64,000 bases of DNA from Ruminiclostridium cellobioparum DSM 1351 = ATCC 15832. GTDB taxonomy: Bacteria; Bacillota; Clostridia; Acetivibrionales; DSM-1351. This document shows positions 1 through 8,762 of this stretch, in pieces. Location: the NCBI RefSeq assembly GCF_000621505.1, contig NZ_JHYD01000026.1, forward strand, positions 1 to 64,000, given 5' to 3'. The translations under genes and the position numbers were made by a program. The notes beneath the pieces are model-generated. The model saw only the letters and a list, made by a program, of their open reading frames with translations. It was not told the DNA's origin and did no database searches. Position 1 is the stretch's first letter, and each line of letters starts with the position of its first letter.

Positions 1-273
1 TTTATATTTTTTTAGTATTTCAGGAGCTGTATACTTTCCGTTCAGATAATCATTGACAGCTGACTGTTTTAATACGGAAGAATATCTACTTGCTTGACTA
101 CTTGTTCTTAATCCTTCAAATCCAAAAGCATTGTATAGACGGATCCAACCCTTTAGTGCGCCTTGACTCATTTCGTATATACGACATAATTCTCGAAATC
201 CATAAGTGTTGTTAAGATATTCAATAATAATTTTCTCTTTTTCAGCGTAGGAATATTTGTGTTTAAATGCCAT
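1..273 (-). CDS. IS3-family transposase OrfA (partial, cut by window edge)
   Basis: The frame is open from an ATG at 273 to the window edge, 91 codons. A good ribosome site (AGGAGGGAG) lies about 8 bases before the ATG. The protein begins MAFKHKYSYAEKEKIIIEYL and continues with GFRELCRIYEMSQGALKGWI, a helix-turn-helix of the kind found at the N-terminus of IS3/IS150 OrfA proteins. OrfA binds the element's ends, and a frameshift normally joins it to the DDE transposase OrfB, which would lie outside the window. No stop or frameshift is visible in the part present, so the copy may be intact. The length and tip sequence do not allow a subgroup assignment. Confidence 0.7.
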   Translation of the reverse strand, partial: MAFKHKYSYAEKEKIIIEYLNNTYGFRELCRIYEMSQGALKGWIRLYNAFGFEGLRTSSQASRYSSVLKQSAVNDYLNGKYTAPEILKKYK

Positions 274-351
274 AAAATATACTCCCTCCTAAGTGACAAG
301 TTTTTATTATTTTAATTGTCTACCTAGAAGGGAGCATATCATTTTACGACA
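1..351 (-). mobile_element. IS3-type insertion sequence, left end only
   Basis: The segment carries the start of a transposase OrfA gene reading out of the window. Upstream of it lies a short non-coding lead that ends at about position 351. Read on the minus strand the presumed tip begins TGTCGTAAAATGATATGC, and IS3-family ends normally start with TG. The other end and the target duplication lie outside the window, so the boundary is inferred. The next bases (352 onward) run into a branched palindromic repeat that has lost its outer arm, which suggests the IS inserted into or beside that repeat. Confidence 0.6.
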
Positions 352-373
352 CTCCCAAATAACTTTGTACTTT

Positions 374-486
374 CGGTGAAAAACAAGCATTTTTGCCGTT
401 AAATTGACAGGAGGTCAATTTGAGCAGCATGCGAGACCCGGATGGTCGAGTCGCTGCGACGGCAACAAAATACTTGCTTTGAATCG
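374..486 (+). repeat. Branched palindrome family, copy A (core only)
   Basis: The outer core arms are 374-400 and 458-486 (CGGTGAAAAACAAGCATT against AATACTTGCTTTGAATCG). They enclose two hairpins. Hairpin 1 pairs AAATTGAC (401-408) with GTCAATTT (414-421) around an AGGAG loop. Hairpin 2 pairs GCAGC (424-428) with GCTGC (453-457). The same fold occurs in copies B, C and D. The longer outer stem of the other copies is missing here, with the IS end on one side and the valS stop codon 2 bases away on the other. Confidence 0.75.
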
Positions 487-488
487 TG

Positions 489-3140
489 CTATTTCTTCAA
501 GCTTTCCAGCCTTTCAACAACCTTCAGATACATATCCTTGTATTTTTCTCTCTTTGCCTTTTCTTCTTCAATAACCTTGGCTGGCGCTTTTGCAACAAAT
601 CCTTCGTTATTGAGCTTGCCCTCGACTCTCTTCAGCTCACCTTCCAGGTTTGCCTTTTCCTTGTTCAGTCTCTCGATTTCCTTCTCAATGTCTATAAGTT
701 CATCCAGGGGAATAAATATTTCCGCACCTGCTATGACAGTGCCTACGGCATCTGACGGAATTCCCGCCCTGTCGGCCTGAACCATGACCTCCGATGCCCC
801 GGCAAGTCTCTGGAAGAAGGAGGTTCCCTCCAGAAGCGTGGCCCTCTCGGTTTCTCCGGCTGCGACGAATATCATTTTAGCCTTTCTTGAAGGCGGAACA
901 TTCATCTCGGCGCGGATATTTCTGGTGCTCCTGATGGCGTCCATAATAATATTCATTTTTGCTTCATCGGCTGCAGAGTTCAGTGCCTCATCATATACAG
1001 GCCATTCTGAAATCATGATGCTTCTGCCGTCATTTACAAGATGTGTATATATCTCCTCGGTGATGAACGGCATATATGGATGCAGCAATTTCATGGCATT
1101 GCCCAGAACAAAGTTCAGAACATACTGTGCCTCCAGCCTGCCTTCGCTCTCCCTGTCATAAAGTCTCGGCTTGACCATTTCAATGTACCAGTCGCAGAAC
1201 TCCTCCCATATGAAGTCATAAACCTTCTGCAAGCCCAGTCCCAGCTCAAATTTATCTATGTTTTCCGTTACTTCCTTTGTTACGGTGTTGATCCTGCTCA
1301 AAATCCATTTGTCGGCAACAGTAAACTTGTTTTTATCAACCCTGCCGAAGTCCAGATTCTCGTCAAAGTTCATGAGAACAAACCTTGATGCGTTCCAGAC
1401 CTTGTTTGCAAAGTTTCTGGAGGCTTCGACCTTTTCGGTGGAGAATCTCAGATCATTTCCCGGTGAATTGCCTATGGTCAGTGCAAAGCGCAGGGCATCG
1501 GTGCCGTACTGGGCAATGACCTCCAGCGGATCAATGCCGTTTCCGAGGGATTTGCTCATTTTCCTTCCCTGGGGGTCTCTTACTATACCGTGTATGAATA
1601 CATACTTGAAAGGCTCCTGCTTCATATGCTCCATACCTGAGAATATCATTCTTGCGACCCAGAAGAATATGATGTCATAGCCGGTTACCAGCACATCGGT
1701 AGGATAGAAGTACTTGAGATCCTCTGTCTGCTCAGGCCAGCCCAATGTGGAGAATGGCCACAAAGCCGAACTGAACCAGGTATCAAGGGTGTCCGGATCC
1801 TGTTCGATCCTTGTGCTGCCGCACTTTGGACATACATCTGGATCGGTGCCCGTTACCATCATATGTCCGCATTCCTTACAGTAGTATGCAGGAATTCTGT
1901 GTCCCCACCAGAGCTGTCTTGAAATACACCAGTCCTGAATATTTTCCATCCAGTTGAAATATATCTTTGAAAATCTCTCGGGTACGAATTTAATGGTTCC
2001 GTTTCTTACAACGTCCAGGGCAGGCTCAGCCAAAGGCTTCATGCGAACATACCACTGTTTTGATATAAGCGGTTCAACAACAGTCCTGCATCTCTGACAG
2101 GTACCTACATTGTGGGTATGACCTTCAATCTTGACCAGTAAACCCAGTTTTTCCAGATCCTCCACCATTTTCTTTCTGGCTTCGTATCTGTCCAGACCTT
2201 TGTATTGACCCGCATTGTCATTCATTATTGCATTGTCGTCCATAACCCTTATCTGAGGAAGGTTATGTCTCAGACCTACCTCGTAATCGTTTGGATCATG
2301 GGCAGGTGTTATCTTTACACAGCCGGTGCCAAATTCCTTGTCAACATAGGAGTCGGCAATAACAGGTATTTCCTTGTTTACCAGAGGCAAAACCAAGGTC
2401 TTTCCTATCAGATGTCTATACCTTTCATCTTCAGGGTTAACTGCTACGGCAGTATCTCCCAGCATTGTTTCAGGACGGGTGGTTGCAACGATGACAAATT
2501 CCTCGCTGTCCTTTACAGGATATTTGATATGCCAGAAATGTCCCGCCTGCTCTTCGTATTCGACCTCTATATCGGATATGGAGGTATTGCATTTAGGGCA
2601 CCAGTTGGTTATTCTTTCACCCTTGTATATGAGGCCTTTATCGTAAAGTTTGAGGAAAACCTCCTGAACAGCTTTGGACAGGCCCTCATCCATTGTAAAA
2701 CGTTCACGTTCCCAATCGCAGGAGCTTCCCAGCTTTTTAAGCTGCTCAACGATTCTGCCCCCATAAACCTTTTTCCATTCCCATGCCCTTTTCAGGAATT
2801 TTTCACGTCCCAGCATTTCCTTGGTGATACCTTCCCTGGCCATGGCATCAACAATTTTTGCCTCGGTAGCTATACTTGCATGGTCTGTACCGGGAAGCCA
2901 CAGGGCACTGAAACCCTGCATCCTCTTTGTTCTTATGAGAATATCCTGCAATGTATTGTCAAGTGCATGTCCCATATGGAGCTGCCCCGTGATATTGGGC
3001 GGCGGAATTACAATAGTGTACGGTTTTTTATTGCTGTCCGGGACTGCATGAAAATAGCCATCTTCCATCCATTTACCGTATAACCTGTCTTCGACCTGAC
3101 TGGGGTCGTATTGTTTTGCGATGTTTTGCTGTTCATCCAT
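489..3140 (-). CDS. valS: Valyl-tRNA synthetase
   Basis: This cytoplasmic class I synthetase charges tRNA-Val and hydrolyses mischarged Thr-tRNA. The protein is 883 residues, the usual length for bacterial ValRS. It shows the N-terminal [16 protein letters not shown] signature (HIGH box as HMGH), the KMSKS motif ([13 protein letters not shown]) before the anticodon-binding part, and a C-terminal coiled-coil arm ([20 protein letters not shown]) typical of ValRS. I place the start at the ATG at 3140, because GGAGG sits 8 bases before it; the upstream in-frame ATG at 3155 lies 5' of the ribosome site itself. The gene follows a T-box leader and a small membrane-protein gene, so it is probably transcribed with that gene under control of uncharged tRNA. 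Its stop codon abuts a branched palindrome. Confidence 0.97.
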   Translation of the reverse strand: MDEQQNIAKQYDPSQVEDRLYGKWMEDGYFHAVPDSNKKPYTIVIPPPNITGQLHMGHALDNTLQDILIRTKRMQGFSALWLPGTDHASIATEAKIVDAMAREGITKEMLGREKFLKRAWEWKKVYGGRIVEQLKKLGSSCDWERERFTMDEGLSKAVQEVFLKLYDKGLIYKGERITNWCPKCNTSISDIEVEYEEQAGHFWHIKYPVKDSEEFVIVATTRPETMLGDTAVAVNPEDERYRHLIGKTLVLPLVNKEIPVIADSYVDKEFGTGCVKITPAHDPNDYEVGLRHNLPQIRVMDDNAIMNDNAGQYKGLDRYEARKKMVEDLEKLGLLVKIEGHTHNVGTCQRCRTVVEPLISKQWYVRMKPLAEPALDVVRNGTIKFVPERFSKIYFNWMENIQDWCISRQLWWGHRIPAYYCKECGHMMVTGTDPDVCPKCGSTRIEQDPDTLDTWFSSALWPFSTLGWPEQTEDLKYFYPTDVLVTGYDIIFFWVARMIFSGMEHMKQEPFKYVFIHGIVRDPQGRKMSKSLGNGIDPLEVIAQYGTDALRFALTIGNSPGNDLRFSTEKVEASRNFANKVWNASRFVLMNFDENLDFGRVDKNKFTVADKWILSRINTVTKEVTENIDKFELGLGLQKVYDFIWEEFCDWYIEMVKPRLYDRESEGRLEAQYVLNFVLGNAMKLLHPYMPFITEEIYTHLVNDGRSIMISEWPVYDEALNSAADEAKMNIIMDAIRSTRNIRAEMNVPPSRKAKMIFVAAGETERATLLEGTSFFQRLAGASEVMVQADRAGIPSDAVGTVIAGAEIFIPLDELIDIEKEIERLNKEKANLEGELKRVEGKLNNEGFVAKAPAKVIEEEKAKREKYKDMYLKVVERLESLKK

Positions 3141-3228
3141 AGTCATATCCTCCATTTATTTTTAAACTGCCATCTCTTGAGATCAATAAAATCGATTTAC
3201 ACCTTAATAATGCCTGTAAACTTACAAA

Positions 3229-3471
3229 TTATCTAAAACTGATGATAAACAAAATCAATCCGGGTATGGAAATTATCAGTCCCATTAACTTAATATTGAA
3301 TACAGCCTTGCTGAGCTTATAGCTCTGTATTTCCTCTTCCGACATCTGACTTGCATTGACACATTTTTGTTTTTCAGCAAGCTGAAACTTTTTTACAATT
3401 AATTTTGCCGAATATACAACAGCAAATCCTATGGCTATAATGACCAACGAAAGTATTTCCTGTAAGTTCAT
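3229..3471 (-). CDS. Small two-helix membrane protein between T-box and valS
   Basis: The protein is 80 residues. The start is the ATG at 3471 (MNLQEILSLVIIAIGFAVVY), with GGAAAGGAG 7 bases upstream; a longer in-frame reading would start inside the T-box terminator. Hydrophobic stretches at about residues 5-24 and 58-78 bracket a charged middle section (KKFQLAEKQK, MSEEEIQSYKLSK), so it is probably a two-pass membrane protein. I recognise no family. It lies between the valS T-box terminator and valS, 88 bases before valS, so it should be induced with valS when valine-tRNA is uncharged. Its function is unknown. Confidence 0.75.
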   Translation of the reverse strand: MNLQEILSLVIIAIGFAVVYSAKLIVKKFQLAEKQKCVNASQMSEEEIQSYKLSKAVFNIKLMGLIISIPGLILFIISFR

Positions 3472-3503
3472 ATCTGTTCTCCTTTCCTTGCACCGGTGCA
3501 ACA

Positions 3504-3812
3504 TAAAAAGCCCCGTCCATTATTTGGACGAAGCTGCTGTTTCGCGGTACCACCAAAATTTCACAAGTTCTATATGACTAAATATGCCTAAAAACCGGTG
3601 TGAATCTCTCAATCGGATAACGTCCGAAAATCCGCTGCAGCCTACTTTGAAACCGGATATCATATAGTGGACTATATGGCAGGTACTTCTTTCGGTGCAG
3701 AGCTCCCAAGCTACCTTCGGCAGGCTGTTTTCCGGAACCTCTCACCCTGGGGCACTGTAACCCGACCGGTTCCTCTCTGTGGAAATCCAACTGCTTACTC
3801 CTCTTGCTCATC
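3504..3812 (-). promoter_or_regulatory. T-box leader (valS operon)
   Basis: The minus strand contains the conserved T-box sequence TGGTGGTACCGCG (complement of about 3545-3557), a 5' stem I region with AGTAAGCAG and GAGAG elements, and a final terminator. In the terminator CGTCC pairs with GGACG, extended by G-T and GC pairs, before the U-run TTTTTATG ending near 3504. T-box RNAs bind uncharged tRNA, which favours the antiterminator and readthrough. The downstream valS predicts tRNA-Val as ligand. A GTA triplet within AAGGTAGCTT in stem I is a possible specifier, but I have not proved that fold. Confidence 0.9.
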
Positions 3813-3858
3813 GCCTTTGTATTTATCTTCTTTTAATTTATCTTAACATTCTTAAATT

Positions 3859-3887
3859 ATGATATAAAATCTGCCCGCTTCTGTCAA
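3859..3887 (-). promoter_or_regulatory. Sigma-A promoter for the T-box/valS transcript
   Basis: On the minus strand TTGACA (3882-3887) and TATCAT (3859-3864) are separated by exactly 17 bases, about 50 bases upstream of the T-box. The -35 box overlaps the stop codon of the preceding minus-strand gene (ends 3884). Confidence 0.75.
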
Positions 3888-4222
3888 GAGCGCAGATCAT
3901 TCCTGCTGTCATCATTATTGGCAGCGCCTTTATCCTGGTCCTTGACCATATCATTCTCGAGAGCTGTCTGTTCAATTTGGCTTTGGTCCTGAATTTCGTC
4001 AGGGGCTGCATTTTCTCCGGTGCCGGCCTTTTCATTCTTCCCGCTCTGATCACCGCGGCTGAACAGGAGTCCAAAAGCCAGTATCATCAATACCATGGCC
4101 ACATTATCTACAACTTTTTGATCAACATTGAATTTAAAAAACTTGTCAAGCACTCCGTACAAAATCATGGCAGCAGCTATTCCGATGATTATCCTAAGCT
4201 TTAATTTTCTGGAAAGTTTCAT
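3884..4222 (-). CDS. Small membrane protein of unknown function
   Basis: The protein is 112 residues. The start is the ATG at 4222 (MKLSRKLKLRIIIGIAAAMI), 4-5 bases after GGAGG; the upstream ATG at 4237 has no ribosome site. Two hydrophobic segments (about residues 9-27 and 41-58, VVDNVAMVLMILAFGLLF) are followed by a roughly 50-residue hydrophilic, charged tail (DQSGKNEKAGTGEN, DMVKDQDKGAANNDD) that looks disordered. No conserved enzyme motif is visible. The gene stands alone, between the AI-2E-type permease gene and the valS promoter, which overlaps its stop codon. Confidence 0.65.
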   Translation of the reverse strand: MKLSRKLKLRIIIGIAAAMILYGVLDKFFKFNVDQKVVDNVAMVLMILAFGLLFSRGDQSGKNEKAGTGENAAPDEIQDQSQIEQTALENDMVKDQDKGAANNDDSRNDLRS

Positions 4223-4469
4223 ACCGTCCTCCAACATGTAAATTTAGCACTGTCTAAAGTATTGACTTTTAAAGCTCAAAATATGACCGGTGCCTATAGC
4301 AATATAATAATATGCGTGACTTCATTATGGCAAGGAGATTTTGTGCCGGTTGGTTTCTGCAAAATAATTTTTTTATTACGGGGTACTCCCGTTACAAGCT
4401 TCAACCAATAACTGACAAAATAACTTGATGCTTCAAAAAAACCAACAGGCACAATGCACTGCTCAAAAT

Positions 4470-5519
4470 TTATACAATTATATCTATTACTCTTTTAAGT
4501 ATTACCTTTATCATGGCTGTCACCGGAACCCCCAGAAGCATGCCCAGAATGCCAAAAAATTCACCGCCTATCAATACTGCTATTATAGTTGTTATGGGAT
4601 GAAGCCCTAATTTACCTTCTATTATTTTAGGTGATATGAAGGCGTTGTCGATTTGCTGTACTACTATAAAAACCGCTGCCGCCAGCAGCGCTTTTGTAGG
4701 GGACTGGAGCAGTGCCAGCGCAACAGCAGGTATGGCCCCAAGCACAGGTCCGAAAAAAGGGATTATATTTGCTATTCCTCCGATAACACCGAGTATAAAC
4801 GGATATTTGACATGGACTAGATAAAGTCCGATGGTCTCAAGCAAACCCACAATCAATGCCGTTATCAGCTGTCCCCGGATGAAATTTGTAATTATGGCAT
4901 TGAGTTCCCTTCCCAAATTGATCAAATCGTTGCGCATTTTTTTCGGAGCCAGCATAAGAGTGGATCTTTTAATGTCTTCAATATCCTTGAGCAGGTAATA
5001 TGCTATTATCATTGATAAAACTATATTCATGAATATGCCTATTGACGAGGCCAGTATGGCAAGTGACTTTTTCATAGCCCGTGAAGCATAATTCTGAACA
5101 AAACCGGTGCCCACGTTCAGCTCACCAAAAATCATATTTTTAATTTCATCAGGCCATCTGCTTGTTTTTATCCTGGAAATGTATGAATTGAACAATTCCC
5201 GGTATCTGCCCGCAATATCCGGCAGGGTATTGAACAGCTCTTTGGCATTGCTTATAACATGCGGCATTATAAATATAACAAAAAATGCGAGTGATAATGC
5301 TGCAAAAATATAGATTATTATGATCGCATAATGCCTTTTGACCCCGTTGCGCTCAAATCTGACAACCATAGGATAGATTGCATAGGCTATAAAGACAGCC
5401 ATAAACAACGGAGACAAAATTTTAAAAATTTTATCACCGTAATAATAGGCAAACAATATCATACCTGCAACAAGCAATACCAGTATTATGTAAAATACTG
5501 TTTTCTTCATATTTCTCAA
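4470..5519 (-). CDS. AI-2E transporter family (PerM/YtvI-type) membrane protein
   Basis: The protein is 349 residues. Paired transmembrane helices at the N-terminus (FYIILVLLVAGMILFAYYYG and the next, about residues 35-52), a long soluble loop (about residues 85-155) and several C-terminal helices match the AI-2E/UPF0118 family. The conserved family signature GVIGGIANIIPFFGPVLG is present at about residues 245-262. Members are implicated in quorum-signal export, Na+/H+ antiport or other efflux; the substrate cannot be read from sequence. The start is a TTG at 5519, 8 bases after AAGGAGG; the ATG a few codons later has poorer spacing. Upstream lie a hairpin and a 59-residue gene on the same strand. 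Confidence 0.9.
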   Translation of the reverse strand: MRNMKKTVFYIILVLLVAGMILFAYYYGDKIFKILSPLFMAVFIAYAIYPMVVRFERNGVKRHYAIIIIYIFAALSLAFFVIFIMPHVISNAKELFNTLPDIAGRYRELFNSYISRIKTSRWPDEIKNMIFGELNVGTGFVQNYASRAMKKSLAILASSIGIFMNIVLSMIIAYYLLKDIEDIKRSTLMLAPKKMRNDLINLGRELNAIITNFIRGQLITALIVGLLETIGLYLVHVKYPFILGVIGGIANIIPFFGPVLGAIPAVALALLQSPTKALLAAAVFIVVQQIDNAFISPKIIEGKLGLHPITTIIAVLIGGEFFGILGMLLGVPVTAMIKVILKRVIDIIV

Positions 5520-5537
5520 TATGCAACCCTCCTTAAA

Positions 5538-5576
5538 CCACTAAAAGCCAAACATAAACTGTTCGGCTTTTAGTGG
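5538..5576 (-). terminator. Intercistronic hairpin before the AI-2E-type gene
   Basis: CCACTAAAAGCC (5538-5549) pairs perfectly with GGCTTTTAGTGG (5565-5576). On the minus strand it is followed by only TTTAAGGAGG, which is the next gene's ribosome site. It may be a weak terminator or an mRNA-processing hairpin that separates expression of the 59-residue gene from the permease. Confidence 0.6.
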
Positions 5577-5589
5577 TCTTCTCTCCTGA

Positions 5590-5769
5590 TTATCTGAACA
5601 TATGCATCATGTCACCAAATACATGGTTTGATCTGTGCCAAATCTTTCTTCCCGACTTAATCATCTTTCTTCTCATATGCGGGTCAACTATTTCAGGATT
5701 TGTCAGAACGCTGATGGACGCTCCTATTAACCCGCCTATCACAAGTCCTCTGGTAAAATTTCTCATCAT
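5590..5769 (-). CDS. 59-residue YtxH-like small protein
   Basis: The frame begins ATGATGAGAAAT at 5769 and stops with TAA at 5590. AAGGAGG lies 9 bases upstream. The protein starts MMRNFTRGLVIGGLIGASIS, a glycine-rich hydrophobic segment like that of YtxH/gas-vesicle-like small stress proteins. It then continues with a basic, His/Met-rich tail (PHMRRKMIKSGRKIWHRSNH; ends GDMMHMFR). The family link rests only on the N-terminal segment. It lies between the PRC-barrel gene and the permease gene on the same strand, so the three probably form a transcript. Confidence 0.7.
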   Translation of the reverse strand: MMRNFTRGLVIGGLIGASISVLTNPEIVDPHMRRKMIKSGRKIWHRSNHVFGDMMHMFR

Positions 5770-5796
5770 AATATATTTCCTCCTTGTTATAAAAAA

Positions 5797-6330
5797 TTAG
5801 GTTTCCAGCCGGCTTTTCAAACCGCCGCCCGTACTCATCATTTCCTCAACTGCTTCATTTTCCACCAATATATTGCTATTGCCAATTTCAATCTTTCCGA
5901 AAAACGGAAGTATGTTCCTGCCCATTATAATGTCCTGAACCAGTCCGTCCGATACCTGAACTCCTTCAACTTTTCCTGTTCTGTAGTCAAATAATACATC
6001 CTGCACTACTCCCAGATCTTCACCTGTATGTGTAAATATCTTCAGGCCCCTCAGATTTTTTCTTTCCTGAAGCTGGTATAATTTTTTAAACCGTCTGTAT
6101 TCCAGCAGGTTCACAGGATCATCAACAATCACGGCATCGTTCCCGAGACTTATGATACTTCTGAGCAATATGACATTGCCCTTAACAGCATAGCTGCCTT
6201 TTTCCATAAGGAAGGCGAGTATGCCTTTATTATCCGCGCTGAATACCATATCCTTAACTGTTCCGATTTTTAGACCGTCTCTGGCTGAAATTACCGGCAG
6301 TCCTAAAACCCCGCTGTATTTTTTCAGCAT
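5797..6330 (-). CDS. Double PRC-barrel domain protein
   Basis: The protein is 177 residues. It has two PRC-barrel-like repeats, one from about residue 8 (LGLPVISARDGLKIGTVKDM) and one from about residue 93 (LRGLKIFTHTGEDLGVVQDV). Each has the G-x-x-V-x-D-V/M-x-F pattern of the fold, which occurs in RimM, photosynthetic reaction centre H and many small adaptor proteins. Each repeat is followed by a stretch for a further strand pair (YAVKGNVILLR; VQDIIMGRNILPFFGKIEIG). The start (ATG 6330) has AAAGGAGG 5 bases away. It heads the 6330-4470 gene set. PRC barrels usually bind proteins or RNA; the partner here is not evident. Confidence 0.85.
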   Translation of the reverse strand: MLKKYSGVLGLPVISARDGLKIGTVKDMVFSADNKGILAFLMEKGSYAVKGNVILLRSIISLGNDAVIVDDPVNLLEYRRFKKLYQLQERKNLRGLKIFTHTGEDLGVVQDVLFDYRTGKVEGVQVSDGLVQDIIMGRNILPFFGKIEIGNSNILVENEAVEEMMSTGGGLKSRLET

Positions 6331-6479
6331 CTCATCCCTCCTTTTAACAAATCTTTATACTAAAGTACAAATTCCAAATTCATAAACCGCCGATAATATT
6401 ATTTGTAATTGTAGTGTAAAAAATTCAATTAAAAATTATTTATACTTTTTATTTTTTTAAACAATTTAAACAATGAAAA

Positions 6480-6508
6480 TTGACTAAAAACAGAGATTAA
6501 TGTAAAAT
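6480..6508 (+). promoter_or_regulatory. Sigma-A promoter for the DUF1015 gene
   Basis: TTGACT (6480-6485) and TAAAAT (6503-6508) have a 17-base spacer. They lie 58 bases upstream of the ATG at 6566, in the AT-rich gap shared with the divergent PRC-barrel gene. Confidence 0.65.
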
Positions 6509-6565
6509 TGTTGAATACATTGAATACATAAAGAAAGTATTGAAATTAATATTTGGGAGGTTAAA

Positions 6566-7882
6566 ATGAGTAAGCTCATTAATACTTTGTCGAAATTAGG
6601 TGTACATATACCCCATATAATGCTCCCTGCAAAAAATGAAGCTTTGAATAAATGGGCTGTTGTAGCCTGTGACCAGTACACTTCCGAACCCGAATACTGG
6701 AAAGAGGTTGAAGAACTGACAAAGGGCAGCCCTTCGACTTTTAATATTATTTTCCCCGAGGTATATCTGGAAGGCGGCGACAGCAGCAGCAGAATCTCAG
6801 ACATCAATGCCACCATGAAACAATACATCGACGGCAGAGTATTGTCCGAACTTGACAAATGCTTTATCCTCACAGACAGAAGGACCTCCCATGCACAATC
6901 AAGAAAGGGCCTGATAATTGCCCTGGACCTGGAATGCTACGATTATAACAAAGGTTCGAAGGCATTGATACGCGCTACAGAGGGAACGGTACTGGACAGG
7001 CTTCCTCCCAGGATTAAGGTTAGGCAGGATGCTCCCATAGAGCTCCCTCACATAATGGTGCTTATAGATGACCCCGGTAAGACAGTGATCGAGCCCCTGT
7101 TCCAAAAAACCGCCCGGCTGGAAAAGCTGTACGATTTTGATTTGATGATGAACGGCGGGCACATAAAAGGCTACAAGATTTCTGATGAAAAGGATATGAA
7201 TTCAATAGCAGACGCTCTTTCAAAACTTGCACAAAAAGATGTGTTCTCCGGCAAGTACGGGGTTTCTGCAGACAAAGACCTGCTCCTGTTCGCCGTTGGC
7301 GACGGCAACCATTCCCTTGCCTCTGCAAAGGGACATTGGGAAAATCTGAAGAAATGTCTGACACCTGGGCAGCAGGAAAATCATCCTGCAAGATATGCCC
7401 TTGTGGAACTGGTCAATGTGCATGACGCAGGCCTTATATTCGAACCCATTCACAGAGTTCTTTTCAATGTCGGCGCAGATGATCTGTTACGGGAGTTCAG
7501 AGCCTTCTCCGGCAAAACGGCCTGCCAGGGTTCAAAATGTTCGGGCGGCACCGTCCATACCTTCAACTATGTGACAGCTGCCGGTAAGGGAACGGTGTCC
7601 ATAGAAAACCCTGTCAGCAATCTGGAAGTCGGAACTCTGCAGGCATTTCTGGACAGCTATATCAAGGAACACCCGCAGGTCAAAATAGACTATATACACG
7701 GGGAGGATGTAGTAACAAAGCTTGGCTCACAAGCAGGAAATATGGGTTTCTATCTCCCGCCCATGAATAAGATCGACCTTTTCAAAACGGTTATACTGGA
7801 TGGAGCCCTGCCCAGAAAGACTTTCTCCATGGGAGAAGCCGAAGAAAAGCGCTTTTATCTGGAATGCAGAAAAATAAAATGA
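6566..7882 (+). CDS. DUF1015 family protein
   Basis: The protein is 438 residues. It has the DUF1015 (SerC-neighbour family) pattern: N-terminal GVHIPHIMLPAKNEALNKWAVV followed by DQYTSEPEYW, a central FAVGDGNHSLASAKGHW segment, and ENHPARYALVELVNVHD. The GDGNHS motif is the family's hallmark and probably part of an active or ligand site, but no reaction is established. In other clostridia homologues are often found near serC/serA; here those genes are about 21 kb away. Its start is supported by TTGGGAGG 6 bases upstream. It is monocistronic, ending at a perfect bidirectional terminator. Confidence 0.9.
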   Translation: MSKLINTLSKLGVHIPHIMLPAKNEALNKWAVVACDQYTSEPEYWKEVEELTKGSPSTFNIIFPEVYLEGGDSSSRISDINATMKQYIDGRVLSELDKCFILTDRRTSHAQSRKGLIIALDLECYDYNKGSKALIRATEGTVLDRLPPRIKVRQDAPIELPHIMVLIDDPGKTVIEPLFQKTARLEKLYDFDLMMNGGHIKGYKISDEKDMNSIADALSKLAQKDVFSGKYGVSADKDLLLFAVGDGNHSLASAKGHWENLKKCLTPGQQENHPARYALVELVNVHDAGLIFEPIHRVLFNVGADDLLREFRAFSGKTACQGSKCSGGTVHTFNYVTAAGKGTVSIENPVSNLEVGTLQAFLDSYIKEHPQVKIDYIHGEDVVTKLGSQAGNMGFYLPPMNKIDLFKTVILDGALPRKTFSMGEAEEKRFYLECRKIK

Positions 7883-7895
7883 CACTCTGACAGGA

Positions 7896-7933
7896 TTAAG
7901 GAATGGATAAATATCCGTTTATCCATTCCTTAA
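7896..7933. terminator. Bidirectional Rho-independent terminator
   Basis: TTAAGGAATGGATAAA (7896-7911) and its exact complement (7918-7933) form a 16-bp stem with a 6-base loop. It lies between the convergent ends of the DUF1015 gene (7882, plus) and ureD (7941, minus). It is AT-rich at the base in both directions and probably serves both transcripts. Confidence 0.8.
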
Positions 7934-7940
7934 TCGGCAA

Positions 7941-8762
7941 CTATCCATAAACAGCAGTATGGGACTGCATATTGTAAATTTCATTTCTGATATTTTTGAT
8001 TATACCTTCCAGATAATCACTTCCACAGGCCAGTATTCTTATTATTATACCGTATTTATATGTTGCAGATATTCCGGCTTCAATACCGTCATATGTTTCA
8101 ATTACCGTAAAAAGCTTTTCCACAGCGGCTTCCCTGTCCAGAGCATCATAAAAATATGCCAGAGTAGCCTGATGAGTATAGCCTTCAAAAAAGCCAAGGC
8201 TGCTTAACGCTTGAGTTTCGGGCGTCAATTCCTGATTGTCAAGGAAAATCAACTGATTGCAGTAAAATACCCTGTTATAATTTTTGTATCTTCTGAAATG
8301 AAACTGTTCTCCGCTTTTTTCCCTTCCGCAGGATAATATTTCGGAATACAGGTATTTGGCTCCCTTATACAAATAACAGGTGCTCCCCGAAACAAAGTCC
8401 GAAGCTCCGAAGGGTATGACCGGCTTGGGATCATAGTCGAAAAACCCATCTTCCATAACTCTGAATATATTTTCCTGTTTTACATAACCTTCCGCCATTT
8501 TATGTATCTTGGTGTAGGATTGTCCCTGCAGCGATAATGCACAGGCTCTTCCAACTTCAATTTCAGTGCTGTAGCAGTCACCTTCCATTACACCGGCCGA
8601 TGCACTCATAACCATGATTTCCGCCATATTGCGGTCATTATTGTAAAAGGGCTTCACAATCTTGAAGGGGGCTGTAAAGTAGGAGTCTTCAACTACTGTT
8701 CTGTTGTTTGAGAGTACGGTTTTAATATAAAGTCTGCTCTCGGACCCGAACATGTTAATCAA
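7941..8762 (-). CDS. ureD: Urease accessory protein UreD (UreH)
   Basis: UreD is the scaffold that binds apo-urease and, with UreF and UreG, delivers nickel to the active site. The protein is 273 residues, in the normal range. Family segments include the [20 protein letters not shown] region near residue 32, [19 protein letters not shown], and [14 protein letters not shown]. The start is probably the TTG at 8762 (GGAGGGG 5 bases upstream), overlapping the ureG stop codon; an ATG three codons later is poorly spaced. It is the last gene of the urea cluster, followed by the strong terminator at 7896-7933. Confidence 0.93.
   Translation of the reverse strand: MINMFGSESRLYIKTVLSNNRTVVEDSYFTAPFKIVKPFYNNDRNMAEIMVMSASAGVMEGDCYSTEIEVGRACALSLQGQSYTKIHKMAEGYVKQENIFRVMEDGFFDYDPKPVIPFGASDFVSGSTCYLYKGAKYLYSEILSCGREKSGEQFHFRRYKNYNRVFYCNQLIFLDNQELTPETQALSSLGFFEGYTHQATLAYFYDALDREAAVEKLFTVIETYDGIEAGISATYKYGIIIRILACGSDYLEGIIKNIRNEIYNMQSHTAVYG

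Noticed and set aside
2205-3083. A 292-codon plus-strand open frame opposite valS
   Set aside because: It lies wholly antisense to valS, has no ribosome site, and its translation has no protein-like domain; it is a frame shadow of a conserved gene.
4378-4400. Terminator after the AI-2E-type gene
   Set aside because: A short ACGGG/CCCGT stem exists but the following sequence is A-rich rather than a U-run, so I do not call it.
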